From: an uncultured Bacteroidales bacterium
GTDB lineage: Bacteria > Bacteroidota > Bacteroidia > Bacteroidales > UBA932
Reading direction: 5' to 3'
Assembly (NCBI GenBank): GCA_944326325.1
Contig: CALVDQ010000017.1
Location: forward strand, 1 to 51,882
Length of the DNA: 51,882 nucleotides
The position numbers and the translations under genes were made by a program. The notes under the pieces were generated by a model. It had not been told where the DNA came from. It worked only from the letters and a program-made list of their open reading frames with translations, and searched no databases. Below, piece after piece: positions 14,669 through 24,135 of this stretch. Each line of letters starts with the position of its first letter. The stretch's first letter is position 1.

Positions 14669-16075
14669 TCAGAAAGTGAATCTCGCCATCATCTGAATAC
14701 GGTGATTAGTCACCCAATGAAGATTGTCCGTAGCGAGGCCGGTAGCCGAATCAAGATAATTTCCTGCACCGAAACTGATATAGTCACCATAGCGGGCACT
14801 GGTGATATTCCACTCCAGAGCAAGGGTGAACTTGCCGATATTGTATGCCACAGTAGGGACAAGTCTCCACATCTCGTTGAAATTGGAAGAACCGTTCTTG
14901 CTGAAATAGACATTTTCGGTGTTTACCTGGCCGCTTCCCGTATTGTCAATAAAGGATGCTGAATTCCCGTAAAGAGGGTTATTTGTCCCGAGATTCTTGA
15001 TATAGCCGCCCATAAGCATCACCTGCCACTTCTTCCCATACGACACGGATGCCCAGGAAGAAGAAGCGTACAGAGGGACATATTCGCAGTGACCGTCATC
15101 GGCGACCGATGAGATTCCGTAACCGCTCATGAGATTCAGGTGCTCCCCTGCCTCGCTCAGCACGGTCTTGGCTTTTGCCTGGAAAAGCCCCTTCGTGTAC
15201 TGAAGATAGACATAGGGACTCACCGTAGTGATCCTGTCGGAGACCTTGACCGTCACCATCGAGCTGTTCACTCCGGTCCTGCGAGGCTTGATACTGAGTA
15301 TGTCGACACCTGCACGTGCCAGGAATCCGCCTGCTGTCTTGTAGGTAAGTCCCATATAGATCTCCGGAGTACAGCCATACTTTATATAATCCGCGGAAGG
15401 ACCGGAAGGACCGGCAGACAGATACTGCATCTGCCACAGAGCGGCGGCCGAGATCACGAAATGTTTGCCGAGGGAGGCATCCATCATCACCAACGGCGTA
15501 CGGCTGAACGGATTGAACGGAGCACCGGTCTCCAGGCTGAGCACATGAGGCTGGTCTGCGGCAAGCGGATGCCAGGCCTGACCTACTTTCAGGGCGACAG
15601 ACGCGGTATTCGACTCCCCGAGTTCCAACCCGTCCCATCCTATCGTCATATAGGCCTGGCGTAGGCGAAGCTGGGCCGTACCGCTGCTGCCGGTAAGTCC
15701 CGCATAGAAATCCGTCTCCACCTTGCCTCCGAAAGATGTCCTGCCGATCCTGTACCCGGAAATATCCACACCGAGCCTGGTCGTCAGTGCAAGGAACCTG
15801 AAAGACGTCTGTTCATTGAGGTCCTGAGATCCGTCCTCGTTCATATTCACGTCCTTGGGAAGATAATAGAAGAGATCCCCCGTCCCGGCCACACTTTCCC
15901 TCGTATCGAAAGCGAAGAAATTCCTTATGAAACCATAGAACTGGAAATGATTCTCCAGTTCCCGGGCCACAGCCCCTTTTGTTTGCTGTCTCTCCTGCGC
16001 ATAGGCGCCATTCACCGTCACCTGGGCCACAGCAAAGGCACACAGCAAGGCAATAGTCGTTTTTTTCATATACAT
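14669..16075 (-). CDS. Porin-like outer-membrane beta-barrel protein
   Basis: Protein of 468 aa with a signal peptide (IALLCAFAVAQVTVNGAYAQ) followed by a short charged stretch and repeated amphipathic strands, with the typical FQFYGFIRNFFAFDTR start of a trimeric-type porin barrel and a final strand ending in aromatic Phe (HRIQMMARFTF), the usual outer-membrane assembly signal. I know related proteins as DcaP-like or uncharacterised Bacteroidetes porins. It lies 42 bp after an SLC13 carrier gene on the same strand, so it could let the carrier's dicarboxylate substrate cross the outer membrane; that pairing is inference. Confidence 0.65.
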   Translation of the reverse strand: MYMKKTTIALLCAFAVAQVTVNGAYAQERQQTKGAVARELENHFQFYGFIRNFFAFDTRESVAGTGDLFYYLPKDVNMNEDGSQDLNEQTSFRFLALTTRLGVDISGYRIGRTSFGGKVETDFYAGLTGSSGTAQLRLRQAYMTIGWDGLELGESNTASVALKVGQAWHPLAADQPHVLSLETGAPFNPFSRTPLVMMDASLGKHFVISAAALWQMQYLSAGPSGPSADYIKYGCTPEIYMGLTYKTAGGFLARAGVDILSIKPRRTGVNSSMVTVKVSDRITTVSPYVYLQYTKGLFQAKAKTVLSEAGEHLNLMSGYGISSVADDGHCEYVPLYASSSWASVSYGKKWQVMLMGGYIKNLGTNNPLYGNSASFIDNTGSGQVNTENVYFSKNGSSNFNEMWRLVPTVAYNIGKFTLALEWNITSARYGDYISFGAGNYLDSATGLATDNLHWVTNHRIQMMARFTF

Positions 16076-16117
16076 ACACGTTATCAGTCCAACGGACTTC
16101 CGGATTTCCAGCCTCTG

Positions 16118-17566
16118 TTATATCCCTATCAGAATAAGCGTGACATATCCGAGGATGTAACCGATAATCCCTATCAGTATCCCGATCTTGACCATATCCT
16201 TTGTCGTCACCAGCCCCGTCGAGTGAGCCAGGGCATTAGGAGGAGTGCTTATCGGGAACAGCATTGCAAGCGATGTGGAAAGGACCACTCCCACAAGCAA
16301 TGTCCTCAGCCCGCCGACAGCAAGCAGGGAGTCCCCCATCCCGACACCGACGGCACAGATGATAGGTACGATAAGATTCGCAGCCGCGGTATTGGATATG
16401 AAGTTCGAGATGAAATATCCAATGAATCCGGACACAAGGACGACGGCAAGCGGCTTCCACGAAGCGAACGGGATAGAATTGACCAGATGCTCGGCAAGGC
16501 CTGTCTTCTGCAGGGCGAGCCCCAGGGCGAAACCGCCGGCGACCATCCAGAGCACGCTCCAGTTGATCTCCTTCAGGTCATCCTTCGTTATTATCCCGGT
16601 AACGCAGAACACCCCGACCGGAATCATTGCCACGACATTGGAATTGATGCCTGTAACCCTGTCCAGCATCCACAGAAGGATGGTGACGGCGAAAGTCACA
16701 TAAACGACATAGGTCTGCCATGTTTTCTCGTGGGTATTCTCAATCCTGAGCTCTATTGTCTTCTGCTTGAACGGGAAGAACATAAGCAGCAGGCCCCATG
16801 AAATGAAAAGCATCACCAGAACGTAAGGGACCATCACCAGCATCCATTCACCGAAGCCGACGCCAAGATGAAGAGTGTCGTTCAGATACCCCAGCGCTAT
16901 GGCGTTGGGCGGGGTGCCGATAGGTGTCCCGATGCCTCCAAGGTTGGCTGCGATAGGGATGGAAAGCGCAAGGGCTATCCTCCCCTTGCCGTCAGGAGGC
17001 AATGTCCTCAGCACGGGGGCAAGAAAAGTCAGCATCATCGCTGCCGTAGCCGTATTGCTCATGAACATGGAGAACAGCCCTATCACAAGCAGGAAGCCCA
17101 GGAGAACGAATTCCGACTTCTTGCCGAACGGCTTCAGGAGAGCCTTGGCAAGCTGTACGTCGAGCCCGACCTTCGTAGTGGCGATGGCAAGGATGAAACC
17201 GCCGAGGAAAAGCATGATCACCGGGTCCGCGAATGTCGCAAGAATAGACTTGTAGCTGACGAAAGTCCCCATTTCGGCAGCGTCATAGGATTCTTTCATG
17301 AACCATATACTGCTGTCGGATATCGTCAGGAGCATTATTACAATAGACAGAACGGATGTCGTCCAGGTCGGGATGACCTCGAACATCCACATCAAAGCCG
17401 TGAACACGAAGATCGCTATCGTCCTCTGTTCGACAACCGTAAGCCCTTCGATACCGTAGAACCCTGAAGGTACGAACCACAGTACGAGCGTCACGGCCAG
17501 AATCAACGGAAGCAGGACAACCTGCTTCACGTTGATTTTCCTGGATAAATGCCTAGCCCATGCCAT
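16118..17566 (-). CDS. SLC13/DASS family sodium:dicarboxylate symporter
   Basis: Inner-membrane carrier of 482 aa. Two Ser-Asn-Thr motifs, the hallmark of divalent-anion:Na+ symporters, are present: MFMSNTATAAMML in the first half and FISNFISNTAAANLIVP in the second. About 11-12 hydrophobic segments run through the protein. Family members move succinate, fumarate, malate, 2-oxoglutarate, citrate or sulfate. Next to gdhA (7 bp upstream) and the korAB genes, a C4- or C5-dicarboxylate is the likelier cargo than sulfate, but the sequence does not prove it. Confidence 0.88.
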   Translation of the reverse strand: MAWARHLSRKINVKQVVLLPLILAVTLVLWFVPSGFYGIEGLTVVEQRTIAIFVFTALMWMFEVIPTWTTSVLSIVIMLLTISDSSIWFMKESYDAAEMGTFVSYKSILATFADPVIMLFLGGFILAIATTKVGLDVQLAKALLKPFGKKSEFVLLGFLLVIGLFSMFMSNTATAAMMLTFLAPVLRTLPPDGKGRIALALSIPIAANLGGIGTPIGTPPNAIALGYLNDTLHLGVGFGEWMLVMVPYVLVMLFISWGLLLMFFPFKQKTIELRIENTHEKTWQTYVVYVTFAVTILLWMLDRVTGINSNVVAMIPVGVFCVTGIITKDDLKEINWSVLWMVAGGFALGLALQKTGLAEHLVNSIPFASWKPLAVVLVSGFIGYFISNFISNTAAANLIVPIICAVGVGMGDSLLAVGGLRTLLVGVVLSTSLAMLFPISTPPNALAHSTGLVTTKDMVKIGILIGIIGYILGYVTLILIGI

Positions 17567-17573
17567 ACACCGA

Positions 17574-18911
17574 CTATATCACACCCTGCTCAAGCATAGC
17601 TGTAGCTACTTTCATGAACCCGGCCACATTGGCTCCCTTGAGGTAATTTATATAACCGTCAGGCTGCCTTCCGTACTGAACGCAGGAATGATGGATGTCG
17701 GACATTATCTCATGCAGCTTCTTGTCCACCTCCTCGGCACTCCAGCTGATGTGCATGGCGTTCTGGGTCATCTCAAGTCCGGAAGTGGCAACTCCGCCTG
17801 CATTTACGGCCTTGCCCGGAGCGAACATTATCCTCGCCTTCTGGAATTCGGCGATAGCCTCAGGCGTACAGCCCATGTTGGATACTTCGGCGCAGCACCA
17901 GGTACCTCCGGCAATCAGTTCCTTTGCATCATCGCCATTGAGTTCGTTCTGGTATGCGCACGGCATGGCTATATCACATTTTATGCTCCAGGCCTTCTTT
18001 CCCGGGTAGAATGTGGCACTCGGGAACTTGTCGGCAAACGGCGCGACGACATCATTGTTCGAACTGCGGAGTTCGAGCATATAGGCGATCTTCTCGTCAT
18101 TCATGCCCTCCGGATCGTAGATGGCACCGTCAGGACCAGAAATGGCAATGACGTGCGCACCGAGCTGGGTAGCCTTCTTGGCTGCGCCCCAGGCCACGTT
18201 GCCGAAACCGGAAATCGCCACCTTCTTGCCCTTTATGTCCTTGTCCTGGAGATGGAGCATATGCTGGACGAAATATACGGCGCCGAAGCCGGTGGCCTCA
18301 GGACGGATCAGGGACCCGCCGTATGTCAGGCCCTTTCCCGTGAGGACTCCCGTATGCTCGCGGGCCAGTTTCTTGTACATCCCGAAAAGATAGCCGATTT
18401 CGCGTCCGCCCACGCCCACGTCACCTGCAGGGACGTCGGTATCCGGACCTATATTCCTCCAGAGTTCCAGCATGAATGCCTGGCAGAAACGCATGATCTC
18501 CGCGTCCGACTTGCCCTTAGGGTTGAAATCCGAACCGCCTTTGCCGCCTCCCATCGGGAGGGTCGTAAGTGCATTCTTGAATATCTGCTCGAAACCGAGG
18601 AACTTCAGTATGGAAAGGTTTACCGAAGGATGGAAGCGCAGGCCTCCCTTGTAAGGCCCTATTGCAGCATTGAACTGTACCCGGTAGCCGGTGTTCGTCT
18701 GTATCTCACCGTTGTCGTCCACCCAGGTAACCTTGAATGTGAAGATGCGGTCCGGTTCGACAAGCCTCTCGATGATCCTGGCTTCCTCGAACTCCGGATG
18801 CCTGTTGTAGACATCCTCGATAGTCTCGAGAACCTCCTGCACTGCCTGCAGGTACTCCTTTTCGTTTGAATGCTTGACCTTCAGTCTGGCCATTATTTCT
18901 GATGTGTTCAT
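17574..18911 (-). CDS. gdhA: Glutamate dehydrogenase (NADP-type)
   Basis: Links 2-oxoglutarate plus ammonium with glutamate. The 445 aa match the hexameric bacterial enzyme in length. The catalytic region PYKGGLRFHPSVNLSILKFL and the glycine-rich LPMGGGKGGSDFNPKGKS with the active-site lysine are intact. The coenzyme fold starts at VAISGFGNVAWGAAKKA. The NADP preference is suggested by overall similarity to the E. coli-type enzyme. It follows korB by 53 bp and precedes the SLC13 carrier by 7 bp. A GC-rich hairpin in the korB-gdhA gap may modulate read-through. Confidence 0.94.
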   Translation of the reverse strand: MNTSEIMARLKVKHSNEKEYLQAVQEVLETIEDVYNRHPEFEEARIIERLVEPDRIFTFKVTWVDDNGEIQTNTGYRVQFNAAIGPYKGGLRFHPSVNLSILKFLGFEQIFKNALTTLPMGGGKGGSDFNPKGKSDAEIMRFCQAFMLELWRNIGPDTDVPAGDVGVGGREIGYLFGMYKKLAREHTGVLTGKGLTYGGSLIRPEATGFGAVYFVQHMLHLQDKDIKGKKVAISGFGNVAWGAAKKATQLGAHVIAISGPDGAIYDPEGMNDEKIAYMLELRSSNNDVVAPFADKFPSATFYPGKKAWSIKCDIAMPCAYQNELNGDDAKELIAGGTWCCAEVSNMGCTPEAIAEFQKARIMFAPGKAVNAGGVATSGLEMTQNAMHISWSAEEVDKKLHEIMSDIHHSCVQYGRQPDGYINYLKGANVAGFMKVATAMLEQGVI

Positions 18912-18964
18912 AAAAAATGTGATTATAAAATATTAGCCCCCGGACAATCCAAGGGCCGTTATCA

Positions 18965-19984
18965 TCACTTTACCTCCCAGACGGAGCCGCTCTTCAGGAG
19001 ATCATCCACACAGCTTATGCGGGATTTCCCCGTGACTTCCTCCACCTGGGCCTGTACCGCCTCGTCGTACACTATATCCTTGACATCCCTGATGACGCCG
19101 AGGGCGACCGGGAAATCCGGATATTTCATGTCGGCAAGCATCGTATGGAGACCGATGTTGTCGGAATGGGCGTCGTGGGTCAGGATGTCGTCTTCAGTGA
19201 TTCCGTCCTCCCCTATCGTAACGACCTTGAGCCTGAGTCCGTCGAGCATCAGCCCTTTGTTGCGGTCCTTGCCGAAAATCATCTTCTCGCCGTGACGGAG
19301 GACAATCGTCCTGTCTGCCCTGGTAGCCCTGTCAGATATTTCCTTGTGTGCCCCGTCGTTGAAGATCACGCAATTCGTGAGCATTTCCATCACGGAAGTC
19401 CCTTTGTGCAGGGCCGCAGCAAGCATGATCTCCTCATTGAGCTTCAGCTCGCTGTCAAGACTTCTTGCGAAGAAGGTACCCTTGGAGCCCAGGACAAGGC
19501 TGCCCGGATTGAACGGATGTTCGACCGTACCGTAAGGGGAGGTCTTGGTAACTGCCCCGAATTTCGAGGTCGGGGAATACTGTCCTTTTGTAAGTCCGTA
19601 TATCCGGTTGTTGAACAGAATGATGTTCAGGTCCACATTTCTCCTTATAGCATGGATGAAATGGTTTCCTCCGATGGCCAGGGCGTCTCCGTCCCCGCAC
19701 GCCTGCCAGACGACAAGACCGGGGTTCGCCACTTTCATGCCGGTAGCGATGGCCGTGGCCCGGCCGTGGATGCTGTGGAACCCGTAGGTATCCATATAGT
19801 ACGGGAGTCTCGACGAACAGCCGATTCCCGATACCACCACGAAATCCTCTTTTTCGCAGCCGAGCTTCTCGCTTACCTCAGGCATGACGCGCTGCAATGC
19901 CGCCAGCACCGCATGGTCCCCGCATCCCGGACACCATCTCACTTCCTGGTCGCTCTTGAAATCCTGAAATGTATATTTTGCCAT
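18965..19984 (-). CDS. korB: 2-oxoacid:ferredoxin oxidoreductase, beta subunit
   Basis: Thiamine-diphosphate-binding subunit of 339 aa, the right length for KorB/OorB. The N-terminus has RWCPGCGDHAV and GIGCSSR with conserved cysteines, and the TPP motif GDGDALAIGGNHFIHA is present near residue 110, followed by NNRIYGLTKGQYSPTS. It oxidises 2-oxoglutarate (or a related 2-oxoacid) to the acyl-CoA with ferredoxin, or runs in reverse. It is coded directly after korA, 22 bp apart. No separate ferredoxin-like delta subunit gene is beside it. Confidence 0.92.
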   Translation of the reverse strand: MAKYTFQDFKSDQEVRWCPGCGDHAVLAALQRVMPEVSEKLGCEKEDFVVVSGIGCSSRLPYYMDTYGFHSIHGRATAIATGMKVANPGLVVWQACGDGDALAIGGNHFIHAIRRNVDLNIILFNNRIYGLTKGQYSPTSKFGAVTKTSPYGTVEHPFNPGSLVLGSKGTFFARSLDSELKLNEEIMLAAALHKGTSVMEMLTNCVIFNDGAHKEISDRATRADRTIVLRHGEKMIFGKDRNKGLMLDGLRLKVVTIGEDGITEDDILTHDAHSDNIGLHTMLADMKYPDFPVALGVIRDVKDIVYDEAVQAQVEEVTGKSRISCVDDLLKSGSVWEVK

Positions 19985-20006
19985 AATTATTGCCTCGTCA
20001 AATGTT

Positions 20007-21842
20007 CTACAATGCCTTTTCTATCGCTTCCACAATCTCCTGTACGAGGAAAGGCTGTCCCTGTACCTTGTTGCACTGGATATATTCATGTCCCGGGAAG
20101 CGGCTCCTGAGCCAGTCAGCGAACTGCCCGCCGTTCAATTCGCAGACAAGGATCCTGTCAAAGCCGGAGAGGATTTCCTCCGTATTGGACGGAAGAGGAT
20201 TGATATAGTCGAAATGTACCTGGCTCACGTCCTTCCCGGCTTCCCGCACTTCATGTACGGCGGAAAGAATGTGTCCGTAGGTTCCGCCCCAGCCGATGAC
20301 AAGGAGTTTTCCCTTTTCAGGACCGTCGACCTGGAGAAGAGGGATCATATCCGCTACCCTGGCCACTTTCTCCGCCCTGTTCCTGACCATGAGCTCGTGG
20401 TTGGCCGGATCCGAGGAAAGTACGCCCTGAGGGGATTTCTCCAGTCCTCCTACCCTGTGTTCGAATCCTTTCTGCCCCGGGAAGGCCCATTTGCGGACAA
20501 AAGTCTTTTCATCCCTGACGAAAGGCTTGAAAGGAATATCCTCCGGGCCTGCATACGGAGGGTTGATTTCAGGATAGTCCTTTACCGAAGGGATACGCCA
20601 TGGCTCGGAACCGTTCCCGAGGAAACCTTCAGAGAGAAGGATCACCGGCATCATACGTTCCAACGCTATCTTGGAGGCCATGAAGGCTGCATCAAAGCAG
20701 TGGGCAGGCGAATGGGCCGCTACTATCACCATCGGGCATTCCCCGTTGCGCCCGTACAGGGCCTGGGAAAGGTCTGTCTGCTCCGTCTTGGTAGGGATAC
20801 CTGTGGACGGACCGGCTCTCTGGACATCCACCACCACAAGAGGGAGCTCCGTCATCACCGCAAGGCCGAGGGCTTCCGATTTCAGGGAAAGGCCTGGTCC
20901 GGATGTAGTGGTCACGGCCAGATCCCCTGCATAAGCGGCCCCGATGGCCGTACATACGCCGGCTATCTCGTCCTCTGCCTGCACGGTCTTGGCACCCAGA
21001 TATTTGTGTATTGCAAGTTCCTCAAGGATCCCGGTGGCGGGAGTGATAGGATACGACCCGCAGAAAAGCGGTCTTCCGGACTTTTCCGAGGCCGCGAGGA
21101 AACCCCATGCGATGGCCTGATTGCCGGTAATATTGCGGTAGAGGCCTTTCTTCATGTGCGCAGGCACGACAGTATAGGTGTTGGCTATGGCCTGTATGTT
21201 GGAGGCATAGTTGTATCCGTCGTTCAGCACCTTCTTGTTCGGGGCAATGAGTTCCGGATGCTTCCTGCCGAATTTCTTTTCGAGATAGTCGTATATATGC
21301 TCGACAGGGCGGCTGTATATGAACGACGCCATGCCGAGGACGAACATGTTCTTGCACTTGTGGACTGTCTTCATGTCCAGTCCGCTGTCTTTCAGACTTT
21401 CCGAGGTGAGAGTGGTTATCGGGGCGACTATGATTGTCCTGTCCTCGATCTTCAGTTCGGTCACAGGATCCATGGTCTTGAAACCTGCTTTCCTGATACC
21501 TTCTTCATCGAATGTGTCTTCATCGATCAACACCAGGGCAGTACGCTTCAGCCATTTCGCGTTGGATTTCAGTGCCGCCGGATTCATTGCCACGAGCATA
21601 TCGCAGAAATCACCCGGTGTGGTGACGTGGCCCGATCCGAAATGCACCTGGAAACCCGAGACGCCTGAAACAGTACCGTGGGGAGCCCTGATTTCCGCCG
21701 GGAAATCCGGGAATGTCGACAGTTCGTTGCCGTAGACGGCGGACATATTGGCGAACAGCGAGCCTGTCAGCTGCATACCGTCCCCCGAGTCTCCGGCAAA
21801 CCGAATCACAACATCTTCTACATCAATCACTTTGTGTTGCAT
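20007..21842 (-). CDS. korA: 2-oxoacid:ferredoxin oxidoreductase, alpha subunit (gamma-alpha fusion)
   Basis: 611 aa: an N-terminal gamma domain (VVIRFAGDSGDGMQLTGSLF, residues about 10-185) fused to the alpha pyrimidine-binding domain (about 220-600). GNQAIAWGFLAASEKSG and PITPATGILEEL are the usual alpha motifs. The fused form is the normal KorA layout. With korB it connects 2-oxoglutarate and succinyl-CoA metabolism with ferredoxin. A promoter-like element precedes it at 21892-21900. Confidence 0.92.
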   Translation of the reverse strand: MQHKVIDVEDVVIRFAGDSGDGMQLTGSLFANMSAVYGNELSTFPDFPAEIRAPHGTVSGVSGFQVHFGSGHVTTPGDFCDMLVAMNPAALKSNAKWLKRTALVLIDEDTFDEEGIRKAGFKTMDPVTELKIEDRTIIVAPITTLTSESLKDSGLDMKTVHKCKNMFVLGMASFIYSRPVEHIYDYLEKKFGRKHPELIAPNKKVLNDGYNYASNIQAIANTYTVVPAHMKKGLYRNITGNQAIAWGFLAASEKSGRPLFCGSYPITPATGILEELAIHKYLGAKTVQAEDEIAGVCTAIGAAYAGDLAVTTTSGPGLSLKSEALGLAVMTELPLVVVDVQRAGPSTGIPTKTEQTDLSQALYGRNGECPMVIVAAHSPAHCFDAAFMASKIALERMMPVILLSEGFLGNGSEPWRIPSVKDYPEINPPYAGPEDIPFKPFVRDEKTFVRKWAFPGQKGFEHRVGGLEKSPQGVLSSDPANHELMVRNRAEKVARVADMIPLLQVDGPEKGKLLVIGWGGTYGHILSAVHEVREAGKDVSQVHFDYINPLPSNTEEILSGFDRILVCELNGGQFADWLRSRFPGHEYIQCNKVQGQPFLVQEIVEAIEKAL

Positions 21843-21891
21843 TTCTTCTAAATTTTAGTTAAAATCTTCAGTCCGTTTTTACAAAGGATAC

Positions 21892-21900
21892 AAATTTAGA
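21892..21900 (-). promoter_or_regulatory. Likely promoter -7 element for korA
   Basis: The minus strand reads TATCCTTTG, one base longer than TAnnTTTG, with a TTG 19 bp upstream. It lies 49 bp before the korA start, in the 186-bp gap after the thioredoxin-like gene. Nothing else is visible in that gap. Confidence 0.5.
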
Positions 21901-22028
21901 AAAAATTTCCAATCCTGAACACCTTTCATAAACAGGGTAGCAACACACGGGAACAGTACGGGCAGGACGGGAGTCAAAGGATGGCCGTACCTGAAAGAAT
22001 ATGATGGGGAAGAGTGAAGATAAGGGAT

Positions 22029-23138
22029 TCAGAAGTCTTCCGGCAGAAGTGCCACCACCATATCCATAAGATCATCGTTATCATATATTCCTCTCATGAG
22101 AATGGTTCCGTCAGGAGCGAAAAGGACAGCCTCATGCCCGCCGTACGGGATACCGTAGAGCGATGAAACCTTATCTTCCGTATCATAGATCAGCGGCCAG
22201 GATATTTCTTCAGGTATGTCCCTTCTGGACATCAGGACCCCGACAACCTCGAAGTACCGGTCTTCCTCCGGAAGGCCTTCATTCAGCATTTCATATAAAT
22301 CCGGCAATGATACGCCTCCGTCTTCGGAATAAGGAGGACGGAGCATATCGGCGCGTTGCCTGAAATCCACAAGGACATACCTGCCCTTCCCGAGATAGTC
22401 AGACAAGGATACCGGTGTCCCGTCTTCACTTCCGTCAGGAAGAGTGAAATCCTTGAACATCATACCTTCGGAAGTCATATCCCTGTTTTCGAAACAGAGC
22501 CTTTCAGAAACCACATCGGGATGTTGCCGGACCAGATCGCCGGCATAAAGGTACATGGAGTCGAAGACTTCCCTGTCATGCGCCATTGACAGCATAGGCA
22601 ATGTCCCGAGGATATTGTCCTTATTCTCGTTGAAGAATCTGGCATTAAGGCTGTGCATCTGGCTCCGGTACAATGAAGAGGTGCCGCCCGGGAAGGTTCC
22701 GGCATTGTTTGCCAGGATGGAGTCCCTTGCGGCACAGTACCATTCCAGCCTTTCGTTCAGCTGCGTCCCGTACCTGTCAAGGTCATACCCGGATGCCCTG
22801 ACGACAAGGGAGCCTGGTTCTATGACGATTTCACCGCTCACCATATCCCCATACCTGCCCACTATGACAAGCATGCCGATTTCCGTGGTATCCGCTGGAA
22901 TCTCCATGCCGAAAGACACCGTTCCTTCCACTGACGAGTCTCCGAAAATATCAGTGCTGTCTACCTGATCCCCGATGTAAAGATAAGCCGTGGCACCGTA
23001 ATACACTGAATCCACGATACCTGTAATACTGCACCATTCATGATATGTCTCCGTTTCCGAGCCCCTGCCGCAGCAGGAAACAAGGAAGACCGCAGACAGG
23101 ACCGGAAGAAGGAATTTTCTCATTGTATCGTATTTCAA
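22029..23138 (-). CDS. Thioredoxin-fold lipoprotein lacking the redox cysteines
   Basis: 369 aa. Signal peptide with lipobox (FLVSCC) when started at the second Met (23121-23123), the likelier start. Residues about 35-150 resemble the DUF4369 domain common in Bacteroidetes TlpA-like proteins; 215-365 follow the AhpC/TSA-Redoxin fold (FTLPDGSEDGTPVSLSDYLG, then YVLVDFRQRADMLRPPYSE). Where active members have Trp-Cys-x-x-Cys, this protein reads RQRADMLRPPY, so thiol chemistry is not expected. It lies 44 bp after the sugar epimerase-like gene on the same strand and may be in the 3-keto-sugar unit. Function unknown. Confidence 0.75.
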   Translation of the reverse strand: MKYDTMRKFLLPVLSAVFLVSCCGRGSETETYHEWCSITGIVDSVYYGATAYLYIGDQVDSTDIFGDSSVEGTVSFGMEIPADTTEIGMLVIVGRYGDMVSGEIVIEPGSLVVRASGYDLDRYGTQLNERLEWYCAARDSILANNAGTFPGGTSSLYRSQMHSLNARFFNENKDNILGTLPMLSMAHDREVFDSMYLYAGDLVRQHPDVVSERLCFENRDMTSEGMMFKDFTLPDGSEDGTPVSLSDYLGKGRYVLVDFRQRADMLRPPYSEDGGVSLPDLYEMLNEGLPEEDRYFEVVGVLMSRRDIPEEISWPLIYDTEDKVSSLYGIPYGGHEAVLFAPDGTILMRGIYDNDDLMDMVVALLPEDF

Positions 23139-23182
23139 TTAACAGTCAGTTGTTCCGGAAGCATCGGCATGGAGATGTTTTC

Positions 23183-24112
23183 CTACAAAGATTTGTCTGC
23201 GGATGTACCGTACGATGCCGGGACAAACGGCGCCGCTTCAAGATAGTCAATGCTTTCCTTGATGCTGCGCAGTATATCGTCGTAGCTGTAGCGCTCCACT
23301 TCCACGACTATGTTCTCGACTCCTGCAACGTCGGCATTGTCGAAGATGGCGTCGAATCCGACCATACCGCTCTGTCCTATTTCACGGCTGTCCTTTATAT
23401 GAAGGACCTTGAACCGTCCGGGATATTTCCTGAAATAGTCGACCGGACTCGCATCGCCGATGACTGTCCAGTATACATCCATCTCGAAAAAGACATAGTC
23501 CGGATCAGTATGCCGGAGCATATAGTCGAACATCACCTCCTTGCCTTCAACTTTCCGGAATTCGTGGGAATGGTTGTGGTAGCCGAACTTTATGCCGTTC
23601 TCCGCACACCTTCTTCCGACTTCGTTGAAATAGTCACAGTACGCCTGCAGTTCCTTAAGGGTGGACGGCACGCCAAGATAAGGCATAACAAGGTATTCCA
23701 TCCCGGCTGCCTTGTGGGCCGCTATGCACTCGTCCCACCATTCCAATGATCCGGAAAAGTCACCGGAAGCGATCTCTTCCTTTGACAGGTATTTGTTACA
23801 GTGCGATGAAAGCACCTTCAATCCTGCCGCCTCGGCATCAGCCTTGAACTGCGCCGGGTCCGCGCCGTAGATTTTCCCGTCGGCATAGCTTGCCGCCTCT
23901 ATCGCCGTATAACCCATTTTCGAGAGGGTATCCAAAAGCGGTCTGTAGTCGCCAGGGTTACTCCCGAACGCCCCGACCAGGCTGCGTACGGAATAAAGCT
24001 GCACGGCGATATCTTTCTTTACCGCCGTGCCGTTGTCAGAAGCCTGCGCGCAGGAAACCGCAAGGATTACCGCTGCGCAGGCCGATATTACTAAGCTGGT
24101 CTTCATTTCCAT
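23183..24112 (-). CDS. Sugar phosphate isomerase/epimerase-like TIM-barrel lipoprotein
   Basis: 309 aa. N-terminal lipobox (VILAVSCAQ) predicts membrane anchoring. The rest is a xylose-isomerase-like TIM barrel: IAVQLYSVRSLVGAFG, YTAIEAASY, KVLSSHCNKYLS, GYHNHSHEF and VFFEMDVYW supply the His, Glu and Asp metal ligands. In the 3-keto-glycoside pathway as I know it, a protein of this family acts as hydratase/isomerase on the 3-keto-glucal intermediate. The DUF1080 gene lies 23 bp upstream and two Gfo/Idh/MocA genes beyond it, which supports that assignment. Confidence 0.85.
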   Translation of the reverse strand: MEMKTSLVISACAAVILAVSCAQASDNGTAVKKDIAVQLYSVRSLVGAFGSNPGDYRPLLDTLSKMGYTAIEAASYADGKIYGADPAQFKADAEAAGLKVLSSHCNKYLSKEEIASGDFSGSLEWWDECIAAHKAAGMEYLVMPYLGVPSTLKELQAYCDYFNEVGRRCAENGIKFGYHNHSHEFRKVEGKEVMFDYMLRHTDPDYVFFEMDVYWTVIGDASPVDYFRKYPGRFKVLHIKDSREIGQSGMVGFDAIFDNADVAGVENIVVEVERYSYDDILRSIKESIDYLEAAPFVPASYGTSADKSL

Positions 24113-24135
24113 TTATCCTTAGAAGAACTGCAATG

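Noticed and set aside
17532..18869. 445-aa plus-strand frame opposite gdhA
   Set aside because: The gdhA reading has all catalytic motifs; the antisense frame is a codon-use shadow.
20088..21668. 526-aa plus-strand frame opposite korA
   Set aside because: korA is complete with both domains; the antisense frame has no recognisable motif.
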